A stretch of DNA of 25,542 bases. Source: an uncultured Collinsella sp. (GTDB taxonomy: Bacteria; Actinomycetota; Coriobacteriia; Coriobacteriales; Coriobacteriaceae). Below the pieces are notes generated by a model. It was given only the letters and a program-made list of their open reading frames with translations, made no database searches and was not told the DNA's origin. Each line of letters starts with the position of its first letter. Position 1 is the stretch's first letter. Shown here piece by piece: positions 7,140-13,923 of this stretch. The position numbers and the translations under genes were made by a program. The DNA lies in assembly GCA_900552145.1 (NCBI GenBank), contig URYW01000016.1, forward strand, positions 1 through 25,542, given 5' to 3'.

Positions 7140-8078
7140 CTAGCAATCTACCATATCTACCCCGTCCTCTGATGGCTGGTTTTCTTGGATGATGCGGTCG
7201 AGCTCGTCGAGGTATTGCTGCAAGAGGGGAGAGGGCTTGCGCTCATCGTGCATGATATAGCCTACGTGCATCGTTGGGGCGTCTGCTAACGGGATCGATG
7301 CCATACCCCATTGCATTTCATTGGAGAGGACACCGGTCGACAGGGTGTAGCCGTTCGACGTGATAAGTAAGTTGGTAAGTGTTCCGCGGTCCGAGATTCG
7401 TATGTTGCGGTCGCAAGGGATATAGCTAAAAGGTTCCTCGGCGTAATAGAAGGAGTTCGAGGTGCCTTGCTCAAAGCTGTAGCGCGTATATGGTGTGAGG
7501 TCGGCAAGGGACAGCTGCGGGCGGCGGGCAAGCGGGTGGCGCTCGCTAACGAAGACGTGGACCGTCGCGTCGAATAGGGGATGGAAGCTCGCGCGCGCAT
7601 CGGCAAAAGCCTTCTGCAGAACGCGGACGTTAAAGTCGTCCAGATAGAGGATGCCGATGTCGCTGCGAAACGCGCGGACGTCATCGATGATCTGCGATGT
7701 GGTGGTCTCGCGCATGATGAACTCGAACTTGCTGTCGCGGCAGCGCTCGACCACGTTGACAAAGGCCTCGACCGAAAAGGCGTAGTGCTGGGCGGAGATG
7801 GCGAGGCGGGCTTGCGGGGTGCCGCCGTCCTCGTAGCACGCCTCGAGCATGTCGGCCTGCTCTACGACCTGGCGCGCATAGCCCAAAAGCTCGGTGCCGT
7901 CGTTGGTGAGCGTGACGCCGCGGCTGGAGCGCGTAAAGATCTCCAGGTGGAGCTCCTGTTCCAGGCTTTTGACGGCGTTTGAGATGTTGGACTGAGCGGT
8001 ATAGAGGCGCTGAGCTGCGGCGTTAATTGAGCCGGACTCTGCCACGGCAATCAGAAAACGAAGCTGCTGAAGGGTCAT
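7140..8078 (-). CDS. LysR-family transcriptional regulator
   Basis: A 312-residue LysR-type regulator. The winged helix-turn-helix is at residues 1-65 (LQQLRFLIAVAESGSINAAAQRLYTAQSNISNAVKSLEQELHLEIFTRSSRGVTLT), followed by the linker helix and a periplasmic-binding-protein-like effector domain to the C-terminus. The start at 8078 is preferred to the ATG at 8087 because AAAGG lies nine bases ahead of 8078 but touches 8087. It is divergent from metY, with a 28-bp dyad and a promoter between them, so its likely target is metY and its effector may be a sulfur-amino-acid precursor such as O-acetyl(homo)serine. That is inference from position, as with CysB/CysR-type regulators; the effector cannot be read from sequence. 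Confidence 0.9.
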   Translation of the reverse strand: MTLQQLRFLIAVAESGSINAAAQRLYTAQSNISNAVKSLEQELHLEIFTRSSRGVTLTNDGTELLGYARQVVEQADMLEACYEDGGTPQARLAISAQHYAFSVEAFVNVVERCRDSKFEFIMRETTTSQIIDDVRAFRSDIGILYLDDFNVRVLQKAFADARASFHPLFDATVHVFVSERHPLARRPQLSLADLTPYTRYSFEQGTSNSFYYAEEPFSYIPCDRNIRISDRGTLTNLLITSNGYTLSTGVLSNEMQWGMASIPLADAPTMHVGYIMHDERKPSPLLQQYLDELDRIIQENQPSEDGVDMVDC

Positions 8079-8105
8079 CGACGCCATCCTTTCGATTGCT
8101 ATCTA

Positions 8106-8133
8106 TAAAACCGATAACAGGTTAGCGCTTTTA
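8106..8133. promoter_or_regulatory. 28-bp dyad, likely LysR operator
   Basis: Symmetric TAAAA-N4-TAAC-N2-GTTA-N4-TTTTA, both arm pairs centred between 8119 and 8120. Its centre is about 55 bases before the predicted metY transcription start, a usual place for a LysR activator, and close to the lysR start, suiting autoregulation. Confidence 0.6.
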
Positions 8134-8138
8134 AGTGA

Positions 8139-8167
8139 TTGACCGAGCGAAACAATGCTCGTACTAT
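8139..8167 (+). promoter_or_regulatory. metY promoter with palindrome in the spacer
   Basis: TTGACC (8139-8144), 17-base spacer, TACTAT (8162-8167): a good sigma-A type promoter. The spacer region holds a perfect inverted repeat CGAGC-N8-GCTCG (8144-8161), a possible second protein-binding site. Predicted start near 8174, giving a leader of about 175 bases before metY. Confidence 0.7.
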
Positions 8168-8215
8168 TCAAACCACTCAAAGGCGGTAGGTAATTAAACC
8201 AACCACAGAACCGGG

Positions 8216-8296
8216 ATGCGAAAGGAGGCCCGCATATGAATTGCTTACCAAGACGAATGCCGGGCTCCTGTTTGCGCCCGTCGGCGTGATCAGGAG
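8216..8296 (+). promoter_or_regulatory. metY leader with mutually exclusive hairpins
   Basis: Three competing pairings are visible. (1) ATGCG 8216-8220 with CGCAT 8231-8235 leaves the upstream-ORF ribosome site AAAGGAGG in the loop. (2) AGGAG-g-CCCGCAT (8223-8235) with ATG-c-CGGGCTCCT (8257-8269) buries that site. (3) CTCCTG 8265-8270 with CAGGAG 8291-8296, plus inner GCGCC/GGCGT (8274-8278, 8283-8287), captures the arm needed by (2). A T-rich run (about 8309-8331) follows. I do not recognise a known riboswitch class. The layout suggests attenuation coupled to translation of the small ORF. Confidence 0.55.
8236..8289 (+). CDS. 17-codon upstream ORF (putative leader peptide of metY)
   Basis: ATG at 8236, TGA at 8287-8289, encoding MNCLPRRMPGSCLRPSA. 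The ribosome binding site AAAGGAGG (8221-8228) is among the strongest in the window and sits seven bases ahead. Two Cys codons (3 and 12) and two Met codons (1 and 8) are notable ahead of a sulfur-amino-acid gene; codon 12 (TGT, 8269-8271) falls in the shared arm of hairpins 2 and 3. The peptide overlaps RNA structure throughout, which is typical of leader peptides. It could also be a chance ORF with a chance site, but the combination argues against it. Confidence 0.55.
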   Translation: MNCLPRRMPGSCLRPSA

Positions 8297-8350
8297 ACAG
8301 CGACTTACTTCTCTCTTTTTATTTACTTTTGTTCGATCAAGGAGATCATC

Positions 8351-9661
8351 ATGAGCCAGTTCATCAACAACCCCGAGCACACCTTTGGTTTCGATACCCT
8401 GCAGCTTCACGTTGGCCAGGAGAGTGCCGATCCTGCATCCGACTCCCGCGCCGTGCCTATCTACCAGACCACGAGCTATGTGTTCCGCAACTCCCAGCAC
8501 GCCGCCGACCGCTTTGGTCTTGCCGACGCCGGTAACATCTACGGCCGTCTGACCAACTCCACCCAGGGCGTCTTCGAGGACCGTATCGCCGCACTCGAGG
8601 GTGGCGTGGCAGGTCTTGCCGTCGCCTCTGGCGCTGCTGCCATCACCTATACCCTGCAGGCTCTTGCCCAGGCCGGTGACCACGTGGTGGCTCAGAAGAC
8701 CATTTACGGTGGCTCCTACAACCTGCTGGAGCATACGCTCTCCCAGTTTGGCGTCGAGACCACGTTTGTCGATGCCCATAACCTGGAAGAGGTCGAGGGT
8801 GCCATCAAGGACAACACCACGGTCATCTATCTCGAGACGCTCGGCAACCCCAACTCCGACATCCCCAACATCGACGCCATCTCCGAGATCGCCAAGAAGC
8901 ACGGTCTGCCGGTTGTCGTCGACAACACCTTCGGCACCCCGTATCTGTTCCGTCCGCTGGAGCATGGTGCCAACATCGTCGTCCACTCCGCAACCAAGTT
9001 CATCGGCGGCCACGGCACCTCGCTGGGCGGTGTGATCGTCGACGGCGGTAACTTCGATTGGAAGGCGAGCGGAAAGTACGCCCAGATCGCTGAGCCCAAC
9101 CCCTCCTACCACGGTGTTTCGTTTGCCGAGGCTGCCGGTCCCGCCGCCTTCGCGACCTTTGTCCGCGCTATCCTGCTGCGTGACGAGGGCGCCTGCATCA
9201 GCCCGTTCAACGCCTGGGTCTTGCTCCAGGGCACCGAGACCCTGTCGCTGCGCGTTGACCGTCATGTCGAGAACACCAAGAAGGTCGTTGAGTTCCTGGC
9301 TGGTGACAGCCACGTCGCCAAGGTGAACCACCCGAGCCTGCCTGAGCACCCCGACCATGAGCTTTACAAGCAGTATTTCCCCAACGGCGGTGCCTCGATC
9401 TTTACCTTTGAGATTAAGGGTGGCCAGGAGGCAGCTTGGAAGTTCATCGATCATCTGCAGGTGTTCTCGCTGCTCGCCAACGTGGCCGACGTCAAGTCGC
9501 TCGTCGTGCACCCGGCTACCACCACGCACTCCCAGCTCTCTGCCGAGGAGCTCGCTGAGCAGAACATCACGCCCTCCACGATTCGTCTTTCCATCGGTAC
9601 CGAGAACGCCGAGGACATCATTTGGGATCTGAAGCAGGCCTTCGCCGCGCTGGACGAGTAA
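8351..9661 (+). CDS. metY: O-acetylhomoserine sulfhydrylase (aminocarboxypropyltransferase)
   Basis: A 436-residue PLP enzyme of the Cys/Met metabolism family. It makes homocysteine from O-acetylhomoserine and sulfide, or methionine from methanethiol, in the cytoplasm. HSATKFIGGHG contains the PLP Lys (K216); VVVDNTFGTPYLFRPLEHGA and NIYGRLTNSTQGVFEDRIAALEGG are family landmarks. The length of 436 and the start FDTLQLHVGQ fit MetY rather than the ~380-residue MetB/MetC. AAGGAG lies six bases before the ATG. A divergent LysR regulator and a structured leader with a small ORF stand upstream, and a strong terminator follows, so it is a single-gene unit under at least two layers of control. Codon use is strongly biased to C/G-ending preferred codons, indicating high expression. 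Confidence 0.94.
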   Translation: MSQFINNPEHTFGFDTLQLHVGQESADPASDSRAVPIYQTTSYVFRNSQHAADRFGLADAGNIYGRLTNSTQGVFEDRIAALEGGVAGLAVASGAAAITYTLQALAQAGDHVVAQKTIYGGSYNLLEHTLSQFGVETTFVDAHNLEEVEGAIKDNTTVIYLETLGNPNSDIPNIDAISEIAKKHGLPVVVDNTFGTPYLFRPLEHGANIVVHSATKFIGGHGTSLGGVIVDGGNFDWKASGKYAQIAEPNPSYHGVSFAEAAGPAAFATFVRAILLRDEGACISPFNAWVLLQGTETLSLRVDRHVENTKKVVEFLAGDSHVAKVNHPSLPEHPDHELYKQYFPNGGASIFTFEIKGGQEAAWKFIDHLQVFSLLANVADVKSLVVHPATTTHSQLSAEELAEQNITPSTIRLSIGTENAEDIIWDLKQAFAALDE

Positions 9662-9721
9662 GGCGACTTGTGCAAGGACCCCTTGCGACTCGATAGGTAT
9701 AACTGCATAAAATGCCTGCTC

Positions 9722-9762
9722 AAGGCGCCTGTGCGAACAATGGTTGCACAGGCGCCTTTTTT
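9722..9762 (+). terminator. Intrinsic terminator after metY
   Basis: Perfect 13-bp stem AAGGCGCCTGTGC (9722-9734) with GCACAGGCGCCTT (9746-9758), 11-base loop, then TTTTTT through 9762. Confidence 0.93.
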
Positions 9763-9974
9763 GCATAGGAAGGGCGCTGTTACAGGGTTTTTGGCATGCT
9801 TTATGCAATCGAGATGTGGAAAACTCCTGTTGAGAGGATGTGAGTTTTACGCAATTGACGTGCGCCTTTTGAGTAAAACCGCAGGTCGCGATTTGCTCGG
9901 GGTACTATGCAGCGCGATCGAATCACACGCAGCTCAAACGCAGCAAAAAACGCACTACGGAGGTTTCCAGCTAC
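9763..9974 (+). other. 212-base gap before the secreted protein gene
   Basis: Together with the metY terminator this makes a gene-free stretch of 313 bases. It holds an inverted repeat GTTTTAC (9844-9850) / GTAAAAC (9873-9879) and a TACTAT (9903-9908) that could be a -10 element but lacks a -35 at normal distance. I see no known riboswitch and no supported small gene; a 15-codon frame at 9796 has no ribosome site. Confidence 0.4.
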
Positions 9975-10751
9975 ATGAGGATCGATTCACGAAAACCGAA
10001 AGCCGCCGCCCTTTCCGCCGCTCTGACCGTGGCACTTTTGGCGGGCGCCGGCGCAACTGATGCCCACGCGGCAACACTATCCGATACGGTTGGATCTACG
10101 CCGTCCGAGGCGACGCTGGTGCAGCCCGTCGACTACCGCGGCGACGGTTATGGCTCTATGCAGGAGTGGAACGCCTCGATGGGGGCAAAGCGCGATTCCC
10201 TGGAGATGCGCGCTCAGATTATTATGAATATGTATGGCGACTATGTTACCGATGACGAGCGCGCTGTGCTGCAGAGCTGCATCGACGGTGCGGGTAGCCT
10301 GTTGACGATGGGGGAGGTCGACGCCAAGTCGACCGAGCGCGACGAGCTTCGCTCCACGCTTGAGGATGCCAAGCGCGAGGCGCTCGAGGCTGCCGCAGCC
10401 GAAGCCGAGGCCGCTGAGGCCGTTCAGGCTTCGTATTACAACGCCGGCTCCGGCTCGTCTTACGCGTCTGCTGCGTATTACGCGAACGGCTCGGGCCTGA
10501 CGCGCTCGAGCGGCGTCAATAACTATAACGGCCGCCGCGAGACTTATTACAGCAGCAACGTGTTGTATCACCACCGCACGGGCGAATGGACGCAGGACGC
10601 CGAGGGCTTTTGGCGCGATTCCGATGGCTACTACGTCGTTGCCGCGGGCGATAAGGCCCAGGGCTCCACGTTTACCGGGTCCAAGGGCGAGTGCAAGGTC
10701 TATGACTCCGGCTGCGCTGCCGGAACCACCGATTACTACACTGGCTGGTAA
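9975..10751 (+). CDS. Secreted protein with coiled coil and C-terminal wall-type domain
   Basis: A 258-residue exported protein. Residues 1-32 are a Sec signal peptide (MRIDSRKPK, hydrophobic core AALTVALLAGAG, cleavage near AHA-AT). Residues about 60-145 are helical, ending in an Ala/Glu-rich stretch (TERDELRSTLEDAKREALEAAAAEAEAAEAVQ), probably a coiled coil. A Ser/Gly/Tyr linker follows. The last ~80 residues (GVNNYNGRRETYYSSNVLYHHRTGEWTQDAEGFWRDSDGYYVVAA to CKVYDSGCAAGTTDYYTGW) form a compact domain that I associate with cell-wall proteins and possible double-psi barrel folds; the two Cys may form a disulfide. No catalytic residue can be named. GGAGG lies 11 bases ahead of the ATG. A wall- or surface-associated role is inferred. 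Confidence 0.8.
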   Translation: MRIDSRKPKAAALSAALTVALLAGAGATDAHAATLSDTVGSTPSEATLVQPVDYRGDGYGSMQEWNASMGAKRDSLEMRAQIIMNMYGDYVTDDERAVLQSCIDGAGSLLTMGEVDAKSTERDELRSTLEDAKREALEAAAAEAEAAEAVQASYYNAGSGSSYASAAYYANGSGLTRSSGVNNYNGRRETYYSSNVLYHHRTGEWTQDAEGFWRDSDGYYVVAAGDKAQGSTFTGSKGECKVYDSGCAAGTTDYYTGW

Positions 10752-10778
10752 TTTTTCTGCATCACGGATATTTGACGG

Positions 10779-10822
10779 ACGGGCGTCTTTACCGAGCTTT
10801 AGGGCAACGTAAGGACGCCCGT
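10779..10822. terminator. Hairpin after the secreted protein gene
   Basis: ACGGGCGTCTTTAC (10779-10792) pairs with GTAAGGACGCCCGT (10809-10822), 14 pairs with one G-T wobble. No T-run follows, so termination is probable but not certain. Confidence 0.55.
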
Positions 10823-10937
10823 GCTATGTATGCGTTTGAGTTAACAGAGCGCTTACCGTGGCAGTACGCCGCGCATATGGGCGCGGGGCACACTAGTTCA
10901 TGAGAAATAAGGTCTTTCTCGTGGAGGAAGTGGTCTT

Positions 10938-11144
10938 GTGAACGCTCGAGATATTGCTATTGCCGCCGTCGCATTGGTGCTTGGCTGCCTTGGTCCTACG
11001 GCCGCGCTCGTTGTGGGCATGCAGGGGTCTTGTGGGGCTGCCTCTATCGTGGTCAGTGCGTTGATCGCGGCCGCACTGCTGGGAAGTGCGGGTGTAGTCC
11101 TTTGTCGCGACGATGAGGACCAGGCGTCGGAGTCGCAGCTCTAA
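10938..11144 (+). CDS. Small membrane protein, two predicted helices
   Basis: A 68-residue protein beginning at GTG 10938, with GGAGGA nine bases ahead (10923-10928). Two hydrophobic helices, about residues 5-27 (IAIAAVALVLGCLGPTAALVV) and 35-56 (ASIVVSALIAAALLGSAGVVL), are followed by an acidic cytoplasmic tail (CRDDEDQASESQL). I do not recognise the family. Good ribosome site, clean membrane topology and a hairpin just after the stop support a real gene. No function can be proposed. Confidence 0.68.
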   Translation: MNARDIAIAAVALVLGCLGPTAALVVGMQGSCGAASIVVSALIAAALLGSAGVVLCRDDEDQASESQL

Positions 11145-11181
11145 CCGTCGGGACATCGACTACTGGTTATAGATGAAGATG

Positions 11182-11219
11182 AAAGCCGCCGTAAGGGGAG
11201 TGCTCCTTGTGGCGGCTTT
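11182..11219 (+). terminator. Hairpin terminator after the small membrane protein
   Basis: AAAGCCGCC (11182-11190) pairs with GGCGGCTTT (11211-11219), with an inner AAGG/CCTT extension. The right arm ends in TTT, followed by GCTGTTG. Probably serves the gene ending at 11144. Confidence 0.7.
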
Positions 11220-11252
11220 GCTGTTGAGCCTGTTGACGTGGTGAGCCGGGCG

Positions 11253-12167
11253 CTACCAGCTTTTCTCGATATCGCGGATGCGCTGATAGAGCCAATCGTT
11301 TTGCGGCACTTGGATATCGTGTTTGACGGCCAGGCGGCAAATGGTGCCCGCGAACTCTTCGACTTCGGTTTTTCGTTGTGCGATGCGGTCCTGCGCCATT
11401 GAGGGCATACCGGCGGGGTCGATTCCCTCGATGAGGTGCACCATCTGCGTCAGGTCTGCCTCGGTCAGCTCAATGCCCTCGGCGTTGGCGACCGCAAGCG
11501 TTTCGCGCATGGCGGAAACAAAGCAGCGACGCTGCTCGGAGCCCGGCTCCGTGGCGCTTCCGTAGGTCCCGCCGTAGGCCATGCACGTCTGGTTGATGCC
11601 GTCGTTGAGCATGAGTTTGGCCCACATGCGGTGCGTAACGTCGCTCTCGACGGTATGGGCGATGCCGCAGCGCGTGTAGAGCTCGTCGATGGCGGTGACG
11701 GTTGCGAGCTCGGTGCCGGCCGCCGCGCCAAAGCGGATTTCGCCCGCATTGGTAAAGGTGAGCTCTCCGTTGAGGAACACGGCGTCCATGCCCTGGCAAA
11801 TACCAAGAACGGTATGCTCCCAGCCAAAGCGCTCGGCAATCTTCTGCTCGCTCGTAATGCCGTTACACAGCGAGGCGATGAGCGTATTGGGTCCCACGAC
11901 GCGCTCCATAGTCTTGAGTGCTTGGTTGAGTCCAGTCGTCTTGATCGTGAGAATGACCAGATCGGCGGGCGTTGCCTCGCTGGCGCGGACGGACTTGAGC
12001 GCACAGGGCTTGCCATTGACGGTGAGCGCATCGCCCGCGTGACGCTCAAAACGGGCGTCATCCATAACGTATTCGACGGCGTCGTTACCGAGTGCCTGGG
12101 CGATCATACTGCCGTAGAGTAGCCCGACGCCGCCCTTGCCGATAAAGGTGACCTTGTTGATCTGCAT
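11253..12167 (-). CDS. panE: Ketopantoate reductase (ApbA/PanE family)
   Basis: A 304-residue NADPH-dependent 2-dehydropantoate 2-reductase-like enzyme, giving pantoate for coenzyme A. The nucleotide-binding turn reads VTFIGKGGVGLLYG, a variant of GAGAIG. SLCNGITSE has the conserved Asn, HRMWAKLMLNDGINQTCM the catalytic Lys, and QRKTEVEEFAG the conserved Glu. The ATG has GGGGAG on the minus strand eleven bases ahead. ApbA/PanE paralogues with other 2-keto-acid substrates are common and no panB or panC lies nearby, so the exact substrate is less sure than the family. Confidence 0.85.
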   Translation of the reverse strand: MQINKVTFIGKGGVGLLYGSMIAQALGNDAVEYVMDDARFERHAGDALTVNGKPCALKSVRASEATPADLVILTIKTTGLNQALKTMERVVGPNTLIASLCNGITSEQKIAERFGWEHTVLGICQGMDAVFLNGELTFTNAGEIRFGAAAGTELATVTAIDELYTRCGIAHTVESDVTHRMWAKLMLNDGINQTCMAYGGTYGSATEPGSEQRRCFVSAMRETLAVANAEGIELTEADLTQMVHLIEGIDPAGMPSMAQDRIAQRKTEVEEFAGTICRLAVKHDIQVPQNDWLYQRIRDIEKSW

Positions 12168-12183
12168 GTGAATTATCTCCCCA

Positions 12184-12212
12184 TATAAAAGGCGCCCGCG
12201 TAAGGGGCGCCT
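12184..12212 (-). terminator. Terminator between the 64-residue orphan and panE
   Basis: AGGCGCCC (12190-12197) pairs with GGGCGCCT (12205-12212), loop of 7. Read on the minus strand it ends in CCTTTTATAT. It directly abuts the panE ribosome site. Confidence 0.7.
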
Positions 12213-12284
12213 GATGGATTGTATGCCGCCAGCGCACCTTGTGCATGCAGGGTGGCGATGTTTAAATGAATGGACGCGTGGAGC

Positions 12285-12479
12285 TTACGCTGCGGGGCAG
12301 ACCGCGAAAACGCGTGCGGGATATCCAACGCCATCGCGCACCTTGGGGAAGGTGCAGAAGATGACGGCGCCTGTGGCGGGAAGCTCGTCCAGATGGTCCA
12401 TGACCTCGATCTGATAGCGGTCGACCGAGAGGATGTACTGCTCGCCGGGGTAGGGGTAGGCGTCCTCACGTGTGGTCAC
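12285..12479 (-). CDS. Small hypothetical protein (64 residues)
   Basis: GTG start at 12479 with AAAGGA seven bases ahead on the minus strand, TAA at 12285-12287, and a hairpin terminator some 70 bases further on. The protein begins TTREDAYPYPGEQYILSVDRYQIEVMDHLDELPATGAVIFCTFPKVRDG and ends FAVCPAA. It has no signal peptide or membrane segment and looks like a compact alpha/beta domain. I do not recognise a family. Ribosome site, own terminator and ordinary codon use support a real gene. Confidence 0.65.
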   Translation of the reverse strand: MTTREDAYPYPGEQYILSVDRYQIEVMDHLDELPATGAVIFCTFPKVRDGVGYPARVFAVCPAA

Positions 12480-12642
12480 GGTCGCTTCCTTTCATCGGGC
12501 TTTTTGCTGATGTTAAAGCGGTGTCGTGACGGCTCGATTTCTGCTACGTTACGATACATTCTCGATTGCGATTCCACGATGTTTCGGCTGCGTGACCATT
12601 GTGTTTCGCCTTGCCGGGGCGCTGATGGCGAAGGGAGGGGCC

Positions 12643-13830
12643 GTGCAATACCGTGTTGACCCCAAAAGTGGTAACCGAATATCCGCTCTGGGTCTGGGCT
12701 GCATGAGGTTTCCCGGTGCGCCGGGACATCCCGATGCGAAGACGGCCGATGCCATCATTTCCCGTGCGGTGGAGCAAGGGATAACCTATCTGGACACGGC
12801 CTATCTCTACCCCGGTAACGAAGCTTGTGTGGGAGCTTCGCTTGAGCGCCTGGGTCTGCGCGACCAGATTTTGCTCGCGACCAAGTTGCCGCACGCTTCG
12901 TGCAAATGTGCGGAGGATTTCGACCGCTTTTTTGACGAGCAGCTGCGCCGTTTGCGGACTGACCATATCGACTACTACCTCATACACAACATCACCTCGC
13001 CCGCGCAGTGGGAGCGCGTGGCAGCTTTGGGTATCGAGGACTGGATTGCGCACCAAAAGGCTGCGGGGCGTATTCGCCAGATAGGTTTTTCGTACCACGG
13101 CGGTGCGGCGGATTTCCTCATGATGCTTGACGCGTATGACTGGGATTTTTGCCAGATCCAGTACAACTATGCCGGAGAGCGCTACCAAGCGGGAACGGCG
13201 GGACTCATGGCAGCCGCCGAGCGCGGGCTCGCGGTGTTTGTGATGGAACCGCTTTTGGGTGGACGCCTGGCGGGCAAGCTGCCTCCGCGGGCCCGCGCCG
13301 TGCTCGATGACGTACGCGATCCGTACCTGAAGACGCCGGCTGCTTGGGGCCTTTCGTGGGTGTGGAACCATCCTCAAGTCACGATGCTGCTTTCGGGCAT
13401 GACCGATACCGCGCAGGTGGACGAGAACGCGGCATTGGCGGATCGCGCACTGCCGGATTCGATGACGACAGAGCAGCTCGATACCATCGCACGCGTGCTG
13501 GGAGAGTTTGAGAAATCGAATCGCGTGCCCTGTACGGGGTGCGGCTACTGCATGCCGTGCCCCAAGGGTATCAATATTCCCGGCTGCTTTGGCGCCTACA
13601 ACGCGAGCTATGCGCATAGTTGGTTTACGGGGCTGTCTCAATACTTTACGGCGAGCGCGGTGCGGACGAACGAGCCCAAGCTGGTGAGCAATTGCGTCAA
13701 GTGCGGCAAATGCGCACGTCACTGCCCGCAGCACATCGATATTCCCGAGCGTCTCGACGATGTGCGCCGACGTTTCCAGCCTGGCCCCGTAACGGCCGCG
13801 CTTAAGGCCTTTTGCAAAACGCGCTCCTGA
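12643..13830 (+). CDS. Aldo/keto reductase with C-terminal 4Fe-4S domain
   Basis: A 395-residue oxidoreductase. The first ~280 residues are an aldo/keto reductase barrel: SALGLGCMRFPG, EQGITYLDTAYLYPGNEACVGASL (catalytic Asp and Tyr), ILLATKLP (Lys), DYYLIHNI (His). The tail has two ferredoxin-like clusters, CTGCGYCMPCPKGINIP and CVKCGKCARHCPQHIDIP, marking the iron-sulfur AKR subgroup common in anaerobes. The substrate is unknown. GTG 12643 follows AAGGGAGGGG closely and begins right where the family does; an in-frame ATG at 12625 is an alternative with a weaker site. The stop at 13828-13830 overlaps the first bases of the palindromic element 13826-13906. Confidence 0.9.
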   Translation: MQYRVDPKSGNRISALGLGCMRFPGAPGHPDAKTADAIISRAVEQGITYLDTAYLYPGNEACVGASLERLGLRDQILLATKLPHASCKCAEDFDRFFDEQLRRLRTDHIDYYLIHNITSPAQWERVAALGIEDWIAHQKAAGRIRQIGFSYHGGAADFLMMLDAYDWDFCQIQYNYAGERYQAGTAGLMAAAERGLAVFVMEPLLGGRLAGKLPPRARAVLDDVRDPYLKTPAAWGLSWVWNHPQVTMLLSGMTDTAQVDENAALADRALPDSMTTEQLDTIARVLGEFEKSNRVPCTGCGYCMPCPKGINIPGCFGAYNASYAHSWFTGLSQYFTASAVRTNEPKLVSNCVKCGKCARHCPQHIDIPERLDDVRRRFQPGPVTAALKAFCKTRS

Positions 13831-13906
13831 TGCCCCTTTTATAACTCGCGGTGGAATAGTTCCTGTTTGCGGCAGAATAGGGGCCAAACAGGAACTATTC
13901 CACCGC
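13826..13906. repeat. Long palindromic element, copy 1
   Basis: A 33-base head (13826-13858) is shared with copy 2 at 14992-15024, with one difference. The palindrome has perfect 22-bp arms, 13848-13869 (starts GCGGTGGAATAG) and 13885-13906 (ends CTATTCCACCGC), around a 15-base loop. It ends 17 bases before the GTG of the downstream oxidoreductase gene. It contains TATAAC (13840-13845), a possible -10. Confidence 0.8.
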
Positions 13907-13923
13907 AACTGAAGGGGGCTGTC

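Noticed and set aside
8211..8296. Known SAM or T-box riboswitch before metY
   Set aside because: I cannot find the conserved cores of SAM-I/IV or the T-box UGGN bulge and antiterminator; treated as an unclassified structured leader.
8177..9808. A 543-codon minus-strand frame opposite metY
   Set aside because: Shadow of metY codon bias; it also crosses the metY terminator and leader, and has no domain.
9763..9974. c-di-AMP (ydaO) type riboswitch before the secreted wall-type protein
   Set aside because: Such switches often precede wall genes in actinobacteria, but the conserved core sequences are not visible here.
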